The notes: generated by a model from the sequence alone, not told the origin. Positions 32,103-43,921 are shown, counted from the first letter of the stretch. The stretch is DNA of 64,000 nucleotides from Phytophthora hibernalis (GCA_012656075.1 JAAKBF010000203.1:248001-312000), one strand, 5' to 3'. Numbers and translations are program-made.

Positions 32103-32151
32103 CCTTCATATTGTCCTGACTCAGGACTCCTGAGTCAGGACAATATGAAGG
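32103..32151. repeat. perfect 24-bp-arm palindrome
   Basis: Left arm 32103-32126 (CCTTCATATTGTCCTGACTC then AGGA) is exactly complementary to 32128-32151 with a single C between. It lies 85 bp outside the gypsy LTR and is not part of it. Confidence 0.85.
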
Positions 32152-32235
32152 AAATAAATAACTGCAATACAAGTGTTAGAGCAGTAAATTAGTGCAATAC
32201 TTTTCGTCAAGCTCATCTGCTAAATGCATGTTCGA

Positions 32236-32451
32236 TGTCACGTGATCTGTAGAACGGAGTCTTGGAAAGAGGACTTGATATTGAAGTGAAGAAAAGAAGA
32301 CTGAGCTATCGAATGAAATCGAACTAGAGGGCCTGGCGTCGTAAGTTACCTAGAGTTACAAGGGTGGTGGAGTATCCGTTGTCCGTTGCAAAACAGATAG
32401 TGCTGTCCCGTGGCTCGTTGGTTTGATATTGCTGACGATGCATGCATCACA
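32236..32451 (-). repeat. 3' LTR of gypsy element
   Basis: 216 bp, TGTCACG...ATCACA on the plus strand (TG...CA termini in element orientation). It differs from the other LTR by two transitions (AAAACAGATAG against AAAACGGATAG, GCTGTCCCG against GCTGCCCCG). The pol stop codon TGA overlaps its first bases. Confidence 0.92.
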
Positions 32452-35400
32452 ATCCCACCTTTAGACGCGCTAGTGCGGGTAGCGGCAGCTTGTCCAAGTA
32501 TCCTCTGATGAGCTCATGTACTTGGCCAAGATTTTCGAGAGGTTCCCAAGACGACTTGATGTTGGTATCAACCCATTTCACGTGATATTGGTGGATGCCT
32601 GCACGTTTCCGATGGCCGATAATGGCCTGTACCAGGTGCCCGGTGGTGCCATCAGCTAGCACTACCTCCGGCACTCGCTGTTCTCGACTTGTGTCAGGGT
32701 CTTGGTTGTGAGGCCGAAGTAGGGACACGTGGAATTAAGGATGTAGACGAAGACCAGGGGTAGTGCCAATCGGTACCGATCGGGTCCGGTGATATTTGTG
32801 ATTCGATAAGGTCCTATGAAGCGGGCAGCAAATTTTCGCTTGCCTCCTGAGCCTGTATGGGCAAAGTCGAGGTTCTTGGAGTCCAATAGGACTTTTCCGT
32901 TGATGGAGAACTTGACGTCTGGCCGATTGCGGTCATAATACTGGTGCCAGGAGCGTTGAGTGTGTGCCATAGCATCCTGTGCTGCTATCAAAGTGGAGCG
33001 TTGATGTTCAATGAAGGTAGCTGCTGGTTTATATGCTGATGCTGTCTGCTCAAACACCAAATCACCAACTGATCGAGGAAGATAGCCGAGGTCAGCAACG
33101 AAAGGGGACATTCCAATTGCTGAGTAATGCCTCGAATTGTACGCGAATTCAGCGATTGGTAGCAGTTCTTTCCAGTCGGTCTGCTCGGGACGCAGAAAAT
33201 GCCGAAGGTATTCGATAATAAACTTGTTGGTTACTTCAGCTTGTCCATCGGTGGAGAGTTTGAACGCAGTACTCATCCTCAACTGCGTGTCTTGCAACTG
33301 TGTGATGCCTTTTCACAGTCTGGATGTGAATTTAGCGTCTCGGTCCGATACAATTGATTTTGGCAACCCATGAAGCTTCTGATACTGGCTGCAAAACAGG
33401 CGAGCGACCTCCAGTGCCGAAGCCCGCGTTGAAGTCGGGAGAAAATGTGCTCGTTCGTCAATCGGTCGACGATGACCATGACTGAATCGAATCCGTTTGT
33501 AGACTTTGGGAGACTCACCATGAAATCCATACTGATATCCTGCCAGCGATTCGATGGAACTTCAAGTGGTGTAAGGAGCCCTGGGGTTTTACCACAAGGA
33601 TTCTTGCTTCGCTGGCATGATTCGCACGACGAGACGTAGTCTTTTACAGTCTTAGCCATGTTGGGCCAATAATATTTGGCTGTCGCGAAAAGGTGGGTCA
33701 CGTGTTGTCCTGAATGGCTGCGGGAAGCTACATCGTGCTCCTCAAAAAGCACTCGATCGCGAAGGTTCTTGTTGTTGGGGATGCACAATCGCTGTGGGGC
33801 GTTAGAGAAAGGTTGAAAGTACAACAATCCATCTTTGACAGCAAAATGTCGTAGCTCGTTTGACGAATTTGCTGGTGGTGATACCAAACGCTGCATGATG
33901 GGACCTGTAAATGAATCCTTCGCTATGAAATATTGGTTATTGCTGGACGTTCTTCGGTTGACAGCGTGAACAAAGCAGCCGGATCGTCTGACGTGTTGCG
34001 CGCGCCTTCGAACTCGCCGATGCCCAAAATTGAGCCCAGCAGACTATTGAACGAAGCAGGGCTGATAGGCTCACCGCGCGTGAAGTCCCGTCGTTCCACA
34101 GAGGATTACGAGATACCATGTCGGCGACCACATTTGAAGACCCTTTAATCCACTGGAACATGGGCTGAAATAATGCAAGCTCGTTAAACCAGCGTGCTAA
34201 ACTTTGCGAACACGTTTGCTATTCGAGGATCCCAACAATTGTACGGTGATCCGTGTTGATAAAGAATGGTCGATCGATCAGGTACACTTTCCACAAACGC
34301 ATTGCGTAAAGTGCTGCGAGCAATTCCTTCTCTGATGGATGACGCAGCGAATGTTCGTCACACTGCAAGTTGGATAGATTGTCTCTGCTTTCGAAACCTT
34401 TCTTCCTCGATACGCCACAACCCGCTCTTCGCCGCCATCGTTCCGCTGAAAAAGATAACCACTGATTGCAAAGTCGGAAGCATCCATCTTGACGTGAAAT
34501 GGTCGGCCAAAGTCGGGATGTGCGAGGACCGGGGTCGTGTCGACCGCTTCTTCATCTCGTTGAACGCAGTGAGGTGAACTTCTTCGAAAGTGATTGGGTC
34601 TCTTGGCGACCGATTTCTAGTGAGGTCGGTGAGGGGCGCCGCCAGTGAAGCAAAATCAGGGCAAAATCGCAGGACGTAGACACAAGTGCCTAAAAATGAT
34701 TGGAATTCTTGCTTGTTTTGGGGAATGGGTCACTCCTGTATGTGTTGAACTTTACCAGGGTCCATGCACGGCCAATATAGTCGCCTAAGCAGGGGATTTC
34801 CGTCGAGCAGAACGTACACTTCTCGATTTTCACGTATAATTGCTGCTCCTCACAGCGAATTAGCACCTTTTCAAGTGCTCCAAGGTGCTCCTCAACTGAA
34901 TCTGAAGGTGTGAAAACAAACAGATCGTCGAAGTAGGTTTGACAGCAGTCTTGGAGGTCTGCGAAATTGATTGCACCAGTCGGTTAAAGGAAGAGGGACT
35001 GCTTGACACACCCATTGGAGTGACCAAGTACTCGAACAAGCCATCTGGCGTCGCGAACGCCGTAAATGGGATAGATTTTTCTTGTAGCTTGACCTGGAAG
35101 AAACCCCAGAGCAGGTCCATCGCAGAAAATAAGCGACCGCGTACCATCGCGCGAAGAATGTCGTCTTTTCTCGGGATTGGGTTTGCCGGAACGCGAATGT
35201 TTGAATTGAGCCCGCGAAAATCGTGGACTATGCGCCATTCACCGTAGCTCTTCTTCACACAGAACGTTGGAGCACAATAGGGTGAGGTTGACGGCCGAAT
35301 CGTGTTCGCGGCCAACATTTCTCGTGTCCACTTACGAATCGCTTCACGCAGCTCCGCGGAGAGGGAAACTGTTTACGGTGTATTGGTTCGTCGTCCGTCA

Positions 35401-35967
35401 ACTCAATCTTGGCGTCTGCCGAGTTGGTGGAATCGACGGCAGATGCGACCGGAACACTGAATGGCGGAAGCGGTTGATTAGCTTGTAGGCTAGTGAAGAC
35501 TCAAGCGCTTCCCACGCCATATCGGCCTTGCTAGAAGGTTGAACGGGGTTAATAAAGAAACAATATTCGTTGTCGAGCTCTCGAAGCAACCGCTTTAAGT
35601 CACGGTTGCGAACCAGCCGAGTTGTACCGATTGCTGCTTGGTGGCCGTGCTGATAGTAATAGTTAATTAAGGCTTCTTCATCAGAAACCACCGATTGTCT
35701 GGTGCGACGGCGGCGACCACCGACACGTGAGGCTGGTGAAGAACGCACACAGGAGCGAAATTTCAGCGTTTTCGTCGGTTCAGAGCGGGGTGTCACCTGT
35801 AGGAGCTGCCAGTCAATATCGGGATTATTCTCGACTAGCCAAGGCATGCCTAATAGGATGTCTTTGCCTTCCGGAATATCGAGTATAAATGCCTTCGAGT
35901 AGTACGTGCGAAAGCCGGGGAGATCAAATGAAAGTTTTGCGACTCGACGAGCGACAACCTTAACCAA
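32447..35967 (-). pseudogene. gypsy pol: protease, RT, RNase H, integrase, chromodomain
   Basis: The retropepsin motif FIDSGASFNAIS lies just upstream at about 36050, followed by ILLGMPWLVEN. RT has VKKSYGEWRIVHDFRGLN, FSAMDLLWGFFQV, TPMGVSSSPSSFNR and a YFDDLFVF active site. An RNase-H-like segment (WMLPTLQS and DASDFAISGYLF frames) lies near 34280-34560. Integrase has an HHCC finger (CESCQRSK), DFMVSLPKS and SDRDAKFTS, then STDGQAEVTN. A chromodomain (QYHVKWVDTNIKSSWEPLEN) ends the polyprotein. There are several frame breaks. At 33313-33315 a Trp codon after KFTSRL reads TGA, a substitution rather than a run error. The stop codon lies at the LTR edge. Confidence 0.9.
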
Positions 35968-36010
35968 GCCGAAGTGTAAGCGGTTTGGGGGTAGTCACGC
36001 ACTGTCAGCT

Positions 36011-37380
36011 TCAACTCCTGTACCAGTTGAGGTGAGATAGCATTAAAAGATGCGCCACTGTCGATAAAAGCGGATGCAGCAAGATCGCCGATGTGACCCT
36101 GTTGTTCCAGGTAGCCATAGATTTTGGTAGTCGAGGATCTGATAACTGCTTCTCCAGAGCCGTAATGGAGGCTGGGTGAGGCAGTATTAGAGGGACCATT
36201 GGCTTGACGGCTTGCAGTCGTATGACGGGCGGCTGCAGCGTCTTTCTCGAGTCAACTAGTTTTTTATTGCCACCACCACCCTGCTGTCGATCTGGACAAG
36301 CAAGGGTGATGAGACCAAGCACACCGCATGTATGACAAGTCGGAACGAATCCTGGCGTTTTGGCGTGACTAGACGCAGAGGCGGGATTGCTCTTCCGGGA
36401 GTTGGTCTTAGTCGAATTTGGAGCCGAATCAGGCCGAGTCGAAGTTGAAGTTGACCCCGAACCCTTCTGATTCTGATTCTGATTATGGCGAAACTTTGCG
36501 GGCTTGCGAGCGTCTTCAAAGCGCTGCGCGTGGTCGATAGTCTCTTGCAGAGTCAACGGGATGTTCTGCGAAATATGGCTAGACGTGTTTGCGCGCAAAT
36601 TCTGCTGGTATAACCAGCGTTTTACCATTTCAGGTAGTTCCAGTGATGACTGCGTGAGTAGCAGCATGAATTTGGACGTGTATTCATGCTGAGTGCCTGA
36701 AATTTGCAAGTCGTACAGCTTGGATAGTACCTTAAAATCGAAGTCACTTTCACGAAAACGAACGCGGATTTGTTGTTTGAAAACGAACCACGTCCGCGGT
36801 TGCTCACCAAGGATGTTCTTAAACTCCCTGTACCATGACATCGCGTCTGGTCCAAGAAAAGGTGCAACCATGTCGACGAAGCGAGAATCACAGCTGTCGC
36901 GCTCACGTGCATAGCCGCTCAGGTGCTCTTCTATGGCGAACAGCCACAACTCGAGGTCCTCGTCAGCTCGGCCGTAGAACTTAGGAGGCTCGGCTTTATG
37001 CTTTTGGCGAGTCACGCGAGACTGTTGCTTAAACATCTCGCGCTGAAAGTGTGTCTGTTGCTCCATGAAGGCTTGGAACTGAGCCTGCTGGAGCTGCATG
37101 GCCTGCTGCTGCGCTGCCATAACATGCAGCAGCTGGTTGATAACACCATCGCTCGTGCCAGTGCCAGGCTGAGGCATGGCCGCACCAGGAACTGGAGGCG
37201 GGGGCGAGGTATTGGGATGGGCACCCGGCCTGGCGGTGCCGGCGTGCAAGGTGTGCTTGACGCAGGTTGCCCTGGGACTGACGCGTGATCCATGGCTTCG
37301 TCGTCAGTCCTTGGCTGCCGGCGAGGTCGCAAATTCAGTGAGGTATCTTCAGCAGCGCGGGGTGTCTTGGGTCGTTTCAT
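36011..37380 (-). pseudogene. gypsy gag
   Basis: Starts about MKRPKTPRAAEDTS (37380), with a Pro/Gln-rich segment. The retrotransposon gag domain follows (PPKFYGRADEDLELWLFAIE, FLGPDAMSWYREF, LYDLQISGTQHEYTSKF). A basic, Asn/Gln/Ser-rich stretch precedes a CCHC-type zinc knuckle. The knuckle reads CHTCGVLGLITLAC, where the usual histidine is Leu. One frame change near 37250 joins the first 40 residues to the main ORF. Confidence 0.85.
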
Positions 37381-37460
37381 GCACTTTTCCGTACTTAAGC
37401 GGGTAAGTACGGTAGTGCCTCAAATACGGTCGTACAGAGTTTTCACTCTAATTTCGAAAT

Positions 37461-37676
37461 TGTCACGTGATCTGTAGAACGGAGTCTTGGAAAGAGGACT
37501 TGATATTGAAGTGAAGAAAAGAAGACTGAGCTATCGAATGAAATCGAACTAGAGGGCCTGGCGTCGTAAGTTACCTAGAGTTACAAGGGTGGTGGAGTAT
37601 CCGTTGTCCGTTGCAAAACGGATAGTGCTGCCCCGTGGCTCGTTGGTTTGATATTGCTGACGATGCATGCATCACA
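37461..37676 (-). repeat. 5' LTR of gypsy element
   Basis: 216-bp partner of 32236-32451. It is followed on the plus strand by TTCGA, the target duplication. Confidence 0.92.
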
Positions 37677-37901
37677 TTCGACAGTCGCCACATCCCACAG
37701 ACAATTGTTCACGGTTATAAAGAGAATCGTCTCCAGCAACAAGGGAGACTAGCAATGACGCTCGTGGTGCAAAACTGCACGAGCCACGCAAAGAGGCGAT
37801 CCACGGTGGATTCCACCATGTTGGGGGTGGTGGTGGGATCACAGTAGCATTTAGGATCCGAAAAAATTACCGCAAATTAGGGATTAACTGAATTAGGAAA
37901 A

Positions 37902-38237
37902 GGCACTCGTCACGTAGACCAACTATATGGACATAAAACCAACTATCCTGCAACTTAAGCACCTCTTACAACAACTGTTCCCTGACCCTGAACCTCCTCC
38001 GGGGAGTGGCGTGGCAAATGTCGAGGTTTAGCACACCGCGCGAAGACTTCGCTTCGCACGTCGATACTAAACCTCTCTGGCCAAGCCCGTTCGTTTGACC
38101 CTAAGTCTTGATCAAACGCAGCGCGCAGCGCTGCGTTTGATCTCGCCGGCCGAAGCCGGCGACTTCGGTTGCTTTTCAGGTACTAGGGTTACTCGCCTGG
38201 CTTTAATTTTAATGAGATAGTTGGTCTACGTAAGCAC
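37902..38237. mobile_element. palindrome-rich MITE-like element
   Basis: Outer inverted arms ACGTAGACCAACTAT (37912-37926) and its inverse (38217-38231) enclose about 290 bp made largely of nested palindromes. These are GATCAAACGCAGCGC (38110-38124) against 38128-38142 with a 3-base spacer, a GAGGTTTAG/CTAAACCTC pair around 38022-38073, and CCGGC/GCCGG repeats near 38146-38161. There is no coding capacity. No target duplication could be fixed. Confidence 0.6.
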
Positions 38238-38263
38238 TTTCTTTGGAAAGTGCCCAAAATAAA

Positions 38264-39199
38264 TTATTGGAACATAAAATACAAATTTATTTCATTTTCT
38301 CCAAGTTTATTTCTTTGAAGTGAATCCGAAGGGTCAGGTAATGCGCTGTACTTGCTGGAAATTGAAGGTACAGCGAAATCGGCGGCTGGTGTAGCGGCCT
38401 TATTCTCCTTTTCTTCTGCCTGTTGAGAGGACAATGTTGAGGACTTGCTAATACCTTTGGGTCCTACCAGGACATTGACTGCCATGGCGTCATTTCCGAT
38501 CATTCGAGCCTCGATGGCGTGTCGAAGCAGCCCCAATCTATAGAAGCTTGCCTCGCAATACAGCTCGCGCAACTCCCCCACTGCATCCGGTAGGTTATTG
38601 TCTCGCAAAAAGCGAGGATCAGTCTAAATACCCAGAAGTCCCGGTCGAAGAAGAAGGAGCCGTCCGTGTCAGGGCGCAGCTTGGCCGTTTTCGTGCACAG
38701 TTGAGCCAAGATCGAAAAGCGATCCCGAGTCCAAACTTTCACGGTAGATTTGAACAGCTACGTCGCGAGCAAATCTGCGTTAGCTACATGCGTGTTGATG
38801 CTCGCAATGAAAATAACCCAAACGCACATACCTGCCCACCTACATTGAAGATCACAACCGTGTCGTCCGGCAAAAAGTTGAAATGCTTGCTCACGTTCAT
38901 TTCAAATCTGTCGAACAACAGGCCATTATTAATAGTTCAAAGTACAAACCCAATATCATTAGCAGTCTCAAGGCAGCTTACTCGTCACGATTGGCATCGT
39001 ACTCGCTGTGCGCCTTCCACACCCACCCACTCGGCCACTACCTTCTTCTTCTCCTCCACGAGCTGCATGCCAATACTACGCATCAGAAACAACCATTTGC
39101 CCACTAACTCCAAACCAACCGCCCAACCTTTTTCTCTGCACTCTCAATGAGCATCCACTCCCGCTCCAGCTCGCGTCGCAAGCCCTCACGCGACAGCAT
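38264..39199 (-). CDS. BTB/KCTD-type (K+ channel tetramerisation-like) domain protein
   Basis: A small multi-exon gene. After an N-terminal helical segment (REGLRRELEREWMLIESAEK, start ATG about 39199) an exon ends in DDTVVIFNVGGQ. A GT-AG intron follows, then FKSTVKVWTRDRFSILAQL, DTDGSFFFDRDFWVFRLIL, RDNNLPDAVGELRELYCEA and FYRLGLLRHAIEAR. This is the KCTD/T1 BTB fold (VNVGG, DGSFFIDRDP, EAxFYxLxxL), which forms oligomers and often adapts cullin-3 ligases. The tail is Ser/Lys-rich. A T-run deficit at 38606-38610 breaks the BTB frame. The adaptor role is inferred; partners are not evident from neighbours. Confidence 0.75.
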
Positions 39200-39347
39200 T
39201 TCCACTTCAAAGTCGAAAGCGTCCGTTCAGTCTATGTTGCTCTTTCGCAACATAACCGAATTAAGTTGCTGAACTAATGGTGCTTGTTTGTGGTTGGCTC
39301 AGCCTCGCAGTTGTCAAGAACCTCCCTGCAAGATAGTTAAGCTTACG

Positions 39348-40333
39348 ATGGCGATCTCAGGCATGCGATGGGGCGATGAGGACGACGACCTGCTGCCGCA
39401 GCGCGTGGAGAGCGAGCCGGACAGTCACGGCGTGCGTCAGATCGTGGAGTGGAAGGTGAACGAGGCCGGTGACAAGGTCAAGGTCACCAAGAAGGTCAAG
39501 AAGGTGACGGAGATCGAGCGCGTGAGCAAGCGCGCGCTGGAGCGCAAGAAGTGGCCCAAGTTCGGCGATGCGCTGGACGACGGTGACGGAAGTAATGTGA
39601 CGTACCGGTCGTACGAGGAGGTGACCCTCGAAGACCCAAACGCCGACCAGGTGCTGCCCGGCGAGAAGAAGGAGGAGGAGAACATCTTTGCAGGCGTCAA
39701 GAACTCGTCCATCGTCGTGTGTCGCCACTGTGGCATGGTGGGTGACCATTGGACGCTCAAGTGTCCGTACAAGGACACGCCCAAGGACGAGCTCGAGCAG
39801 GACATGGCCAAGCGTGCCGAGGCTGGGGAGCCCCCCATGTCTGCCGCTGCTGCGTCTTCCGGCGAACCCGCGGCTCGTGGCTCCGCTCTGGACGGCGCCT
39901 TTGGATCCAGCAAGTACGTGCCGCCTAGTCTGCGTGGCCGTGCTGCTGGCGCTGGCGGAGACATGGGCGGTGACAACTCGCGCGACGATAGCGCTACGCT
40001 GCGTGTGACCAACGTATCGCCCGACACCCGCGAGGACGACCTCAAGGAGCTCTTCCGCTCCTTCGGCCCCGTGTCTCGCGTGTACCTGGCCAAGGACCGC
40101 GAGACGTTCCAGTCGCGTGGCTTCGCGTTCGTCAGCTTCGTGTACCGCGAGGATGCTGAGAAGGCGCTGAACAAGCTGCAGGGCTACGGTTACGATCACT
40201 TGATCCTCAAGCTGGAGTGGGCGAAGCCCTCAACAAGCCTGCCAACGAGGACGCCGGCAGCATGGGCACGACTTTCCGCTCCGGCTACGGTAAGGCGCTG
40301 CCGCAGAACGTGGCGCCTCCTCCGCGGAAGTAG
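39348..40333 (+). CDS. EIF3G: translation initiation factor eIF3 subunit G
   Basis: Intronless, about 328 residues from MAISGMRWGDEDDD. The N-terminal eIF3g domain (GVRQIVEWKVNEAGDKVKV, ERKKWPKFGDA) contacts other eIF3 subunits. A zinc knuckle follows (CRHCGMVGDHWTLKC), then a linker. The C-terminal RRM has RNP2 LRVTNV and RNP1 RGFAFVSF. It acts in the cytosolic 43S complex during scanning. A one-C deficit at 40227-40229 shifts the last 36 codons; in the corrected frame the protein ends near PQNVAPPPRK and TAG. A decayed copy of its 5' region lies at 963-1104. Confidence 0.93.
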
Positions 40334-40626
40334 GAAGGCAGGCAGCTCGGTAGTTTTCAATGCTACCGGTAGCGCTCTGACCCACCTACGTAGTTAATAA
40401 AGCATTGTTTGGTTAATCACATGACATCTCTGCTTCAGCCTCATCAAAAACATTCAAACGGCCCATCTTCCACATGGTGCGGACGTTCAGTATTATACAT
40501 GTAATTATTCAAAAATTGTAGAATACAGTATCTACCTTCAAAAACGTTCGCTCCCACTCTATCCCATTATTCTCAAAGCGTCGGAAGACCCAAAGCTCCG
40601 GCAATATTGTACACAACCCACGACCC

Positions 40627-43600
40627 ATGGCGAGCGAGCAGTTCCCCGAGAGCCTCGCGTGGGTGGAGCGCGGCTCTGTGCTCATCCGCCGCATGAACTC
40701 GGAGCGCATCGCCGAAGATCCGCGCGTGCGTCGCTTGCTGCTGAAGCTGTCGCTGCCTCCGTCGCCCACGGAGGTGACGGCGATGGAGGCGATCGCAGAG
40801 GAAAACACAGTCGACGAAAGCGAGGAGAAGCTGCCGGCACCGAGGACGTCGCTGCTGCTGGACGCGCAGGAGAGTTTCGAGGCCATTGAAGCGGCCACAG
40901 ACGCCAACGACGTCAAGCAGGAGAGCGAGAACGCGGCCCCCAACACGTACAAAGTGTTGCTGTGGACCTACAGACTGCAGGCCTCTCTGCAGAGCGCAGT
41001 GCAGTACGCACTCTTCGCCAAGACCAGCGAGGATGGATGCTTCATTCAGATCGCACCCAGGTAGAGAGGCCTTTTCAGAGATAGGGAGAGTGCTGTTATT
41101 GATATTCTGTTTTGTAGAGTTTATTGTGTGGCACCGCCACATATTACGACGTTCAGTCGGTTGTTTGGCGCGTACTCGTCGGCGCGTAATTGGAACGCGG
41201 CGGTGAAGGTGCTGGAGCAATTGGATTCGCAGATGTCCAAGAGGTGGGTGTGCGCAAGGTGGTTGTGGAAGTGAAAAGTTAATTTTTTCTTGTTGTTGAT
41301 GATGCAGATTTGAAGACGGAGCGTGTGTGTTTGACTGCGGGCTGTTTGATGGAGTCAAGAGGATGCACCACAAGCCGCTAGTGTTTGATGAATTTTGTGG
41401 TGAGTGCTGATTGTTTCGAAAATGTGCGTTCATTCTTGACTGAGCGAATTGTGTTGTGTTTACATTGCAGATGGACGAATTGCTTCCATTTCCTATTGCC
41501 GTGGGCCTATCCCGTCGATGCATTCCGGGTTCGTGGTCACCTCGACGGTGGCGGCGTGGCTGGATTTGAAGCCGTCAAATGTTGCCATTCTGCTCGCGCC
41601 AAACAACGAGCAGATGAGCGTGTTCGCAACGTGCTGCACACTCTACTGCACGGATGCTTCGTCATTCCCAGAAAACTTTGGAAATGAGCTGCTGAGTGCC
41701 TACTTGCAGCACATTAAGATGGCAGAAACGTGGCCTGTTAAACTTCAGCGGACGTTCAGTGGGAATGACCCGAAAAATGCGGCTTACACCGGTGGGTTAC
41801 CGAGACCCCAGGCGAGATACATCGCAGATTTCGGCAAATTGCTGGAGATGCGCGATAGGATGCTGGTGGAAAGCGCGGACTCGCCTGCGCTGGAGGAGAA
41901 GAAGCAAAAACTGACGGGAATTGCTGTTACACCCTCGACTCGGCCAATTTACATTCGACAAATCGATCTGCTGTCGAGTCTTGACTGCTTAAGCGATCCC
42001 AGTTCAAGTGCGGCCGCCTTATCGCCATTGGCAGACATTTGCCGGCCTTACTTTGTCATTCAGAACGAAAAGGGAGTTCTCTTTTCCAGCATGATTAATG
42101 GAGTTCGAGACGTGGATCTTCATGCCGGAATGCACGTGTTTCGAGTGGGGCGTCAGTTCAAAAACTGTACTGACCTTCTGCTGAAGATGTATCATTTGCC
42201 TTTCGGACGACAAGGAGAAATGATTTTTGAGTGCAGACTGCACGCCAGTATCCTGTTAGAGCTGCAAGTGGTGGAGGGTGAAGCGGGGCTCAAAGCAAAC
42301 GATGCGGGAGTCGTCACCTTGCACCTCGAAAAGGGTGATTTTGACTGCATTTCGTCCACATTTTCACTACCCAAGCAGTTTACAGTTCGCATCCTGTATT
42401 CGCACGATTCCAGTGCTTTTCCCGCTATGGAGGCGCCGTTGCCCATTAGGCAAATGGAAGAGATAAATTCTGTAGGAGCCTCAGCAGCTGCTGCGCATTC
42501 AAACGGAAATGTGAGCCAAGGCAGTGCGTTTGCCGAGCAGCAGCGCCGCGATAGTCGTGCAAAAGCCATCCGCTACGACGGTCCGAGTGCTGTCACATTT
42601 TTGTTGGGTCAATCTGGTATTCGCACACCGTTCGGAGACCTAACACTCGAGAAAATCGACGTTGTTCGAAAGGCGCTCAGAAACCGCGTGGACATCTATC
42701 TTCTCTTTCACGTAGATGCTGGTCATGGTCAGACTAAAGTGCTGCCTCTACGGCACCTCTTCCGCTTCGTGTTGCCCGTCATTATCCGGGAAAAAGTCAT
42801 TGCAATGGGAGCGACTCAACAGTCACTAGCTGAAAATGCTCCATCTTCATTTGACGTGGGCGCTGGTACGTTGCGTGGCACCTGCACTGTAATTGGCCTT
42901 GTTGTTTACGTGTCTACCCTTTTGCGTGTTGTGGCAATAGGAATGATGCCTTTTGATGAGGAATATGCGCGGTGGCTGCAGCATCTGTATGAGACTGATC
43001 TCGGTACGTTGAACTACACCCTAACTATTAGTTACCTGTTTCATTGTTGAGACTGACAGCTATGCTCTCCTTCTAATTTGATAGATACCCCTGGAAACAA
43101 TTACGATGACGAGGTGCGTTTTGATTCTTCTTAGTGCGCGGTTTCCTTTGACACTCACTTCTTTGTTGCTTCAGTTCGTGCGTGGGATATCTGTAGCAGA
43201 TGTCCAACCAAGCCTGGATTATCGAATCGGTAAGCTTGAACAACCAAGAGGGAGACAACGAACTTCGTTAACTGTCATTTTTTCTTATACAGTGAGCATC
43301 GAGACAGAAACCAATGAAACACCTCCCCTGCCCGCGACCAACACGGCCGCCGCTCTTACACCCTCAAACGTACGTTGTTACCGACGTCCCTTTCCAGTAT
43401 TCAGACTCTTACTTCTTTTGTTTTGTTCGTTGCAGCCGTGGTGCGCCGACATCGTTAATCAACCAGCTTCCAACATACACGTTCACCGCAGCTAAAGATC
43501 ACGATGATCGCGGCACCCTGAGTACGTCCGCGGGCGCGTCTTGTTGTTGCCGAGGAGATTGCTAAATAAGCGTTTGTTTCCTTGCTTCTAGCTGTTTGAT

Positions 43601-43742
43601 CTGCCGATGCAGCTTCGAGGTCGGCGAAGAGATCAAGTCGCTGCCATGCTTCCACTCGTACCACTCCGATTGCATCGACTCGTGGCTGTCTCTGAATAAG
43701 GTCTGCCCAGTTTGCCAGTTCAGCGTCGACCAAGTTAACTAG
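40627..43742 (+). CDS. PTEN/formin-like pseudophosphatase-C2 protein with C-terminal RING-H2 finger
   Basis: Nine exons: 40627-41060, 41118-41243, 41308-41399, 41471-43003, 43085-43113, 43175-43229, 43292-43369, 43436-43521 and 43592-43742. After an N-terminal acidic part comes a PTEN-like phosphatase fold (NWNAAVKVLEQLDSQMSKRF, ISYCRGPIPSMHS, STVAAWLDLKPSNVAILLAP). The P-loop cysteine is absent (LLAPNNEQM). A C2 region like that of PTEN/class-II formins follows (RPIYIRQIDLLSSLDCL, CRPYFVIQ, GEMIFECRLHASILLEL). The last exons encode a RING-H2 (CLICRCSFEVGEEIKSLPCF, HSYHSDCIDSWL, CPVCQF). No FH2 domain is present. The last two exon joins need a one-base correction, and no separate ATG serves the RING part, so I favour one gene. 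A lipid- or membrane-targeted E3 ligase is inferred. Confidence 0.65.
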
Positions 43743-43921
43743 AAAAATTTGAGCGAAAACAATGATGAATACACGTGAATTGATAATTTATCCATTTCAA
43801 GCATCAAGAAATCTTTGTCGTCGCGTCAATGACTTCGAAGTCTCCGAAGCGAACCATATTTTATGGTCTTTCGTTTTTGCAGGCGTAGAATCCGCGTGTA
43901 ATCGTACTCCGAACGGCATGA

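Larger units (their letters stand above)
32236..37676 (-). mobile_element. complete Ty3/gypsy chromovirus LTR retrotransposon
   Basis: 5441 bp bounded by 216-bp direct LTRs and a perfect 5-bp target duplication TTCGA (32231-32235 and 37677-37681). Minus-strand order is gag, aspartic protease, RT, RNase H, integrase, chromodomain, which is Ty3/gypsy order. A purine-rich tract (AAAGGTGGGAT) abuts the downstream LTR at 32452-32462. The LTRs differ at two positions only, so insertion was recent. No standard tRNA-Met primer site is visible beside the upstream LTR. A nonsense codon in integrase and an altered zinc knuckle suggest the copy is defective. Confidence 0.93.

Noticed and set aside
43085..43742. 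Separate RING-finger gene
   Set aside because: No in-frame ATG before the small exons, and they continue the frame of the large exon through regular GT-AG introns; kept as one gene with reduced confidence.
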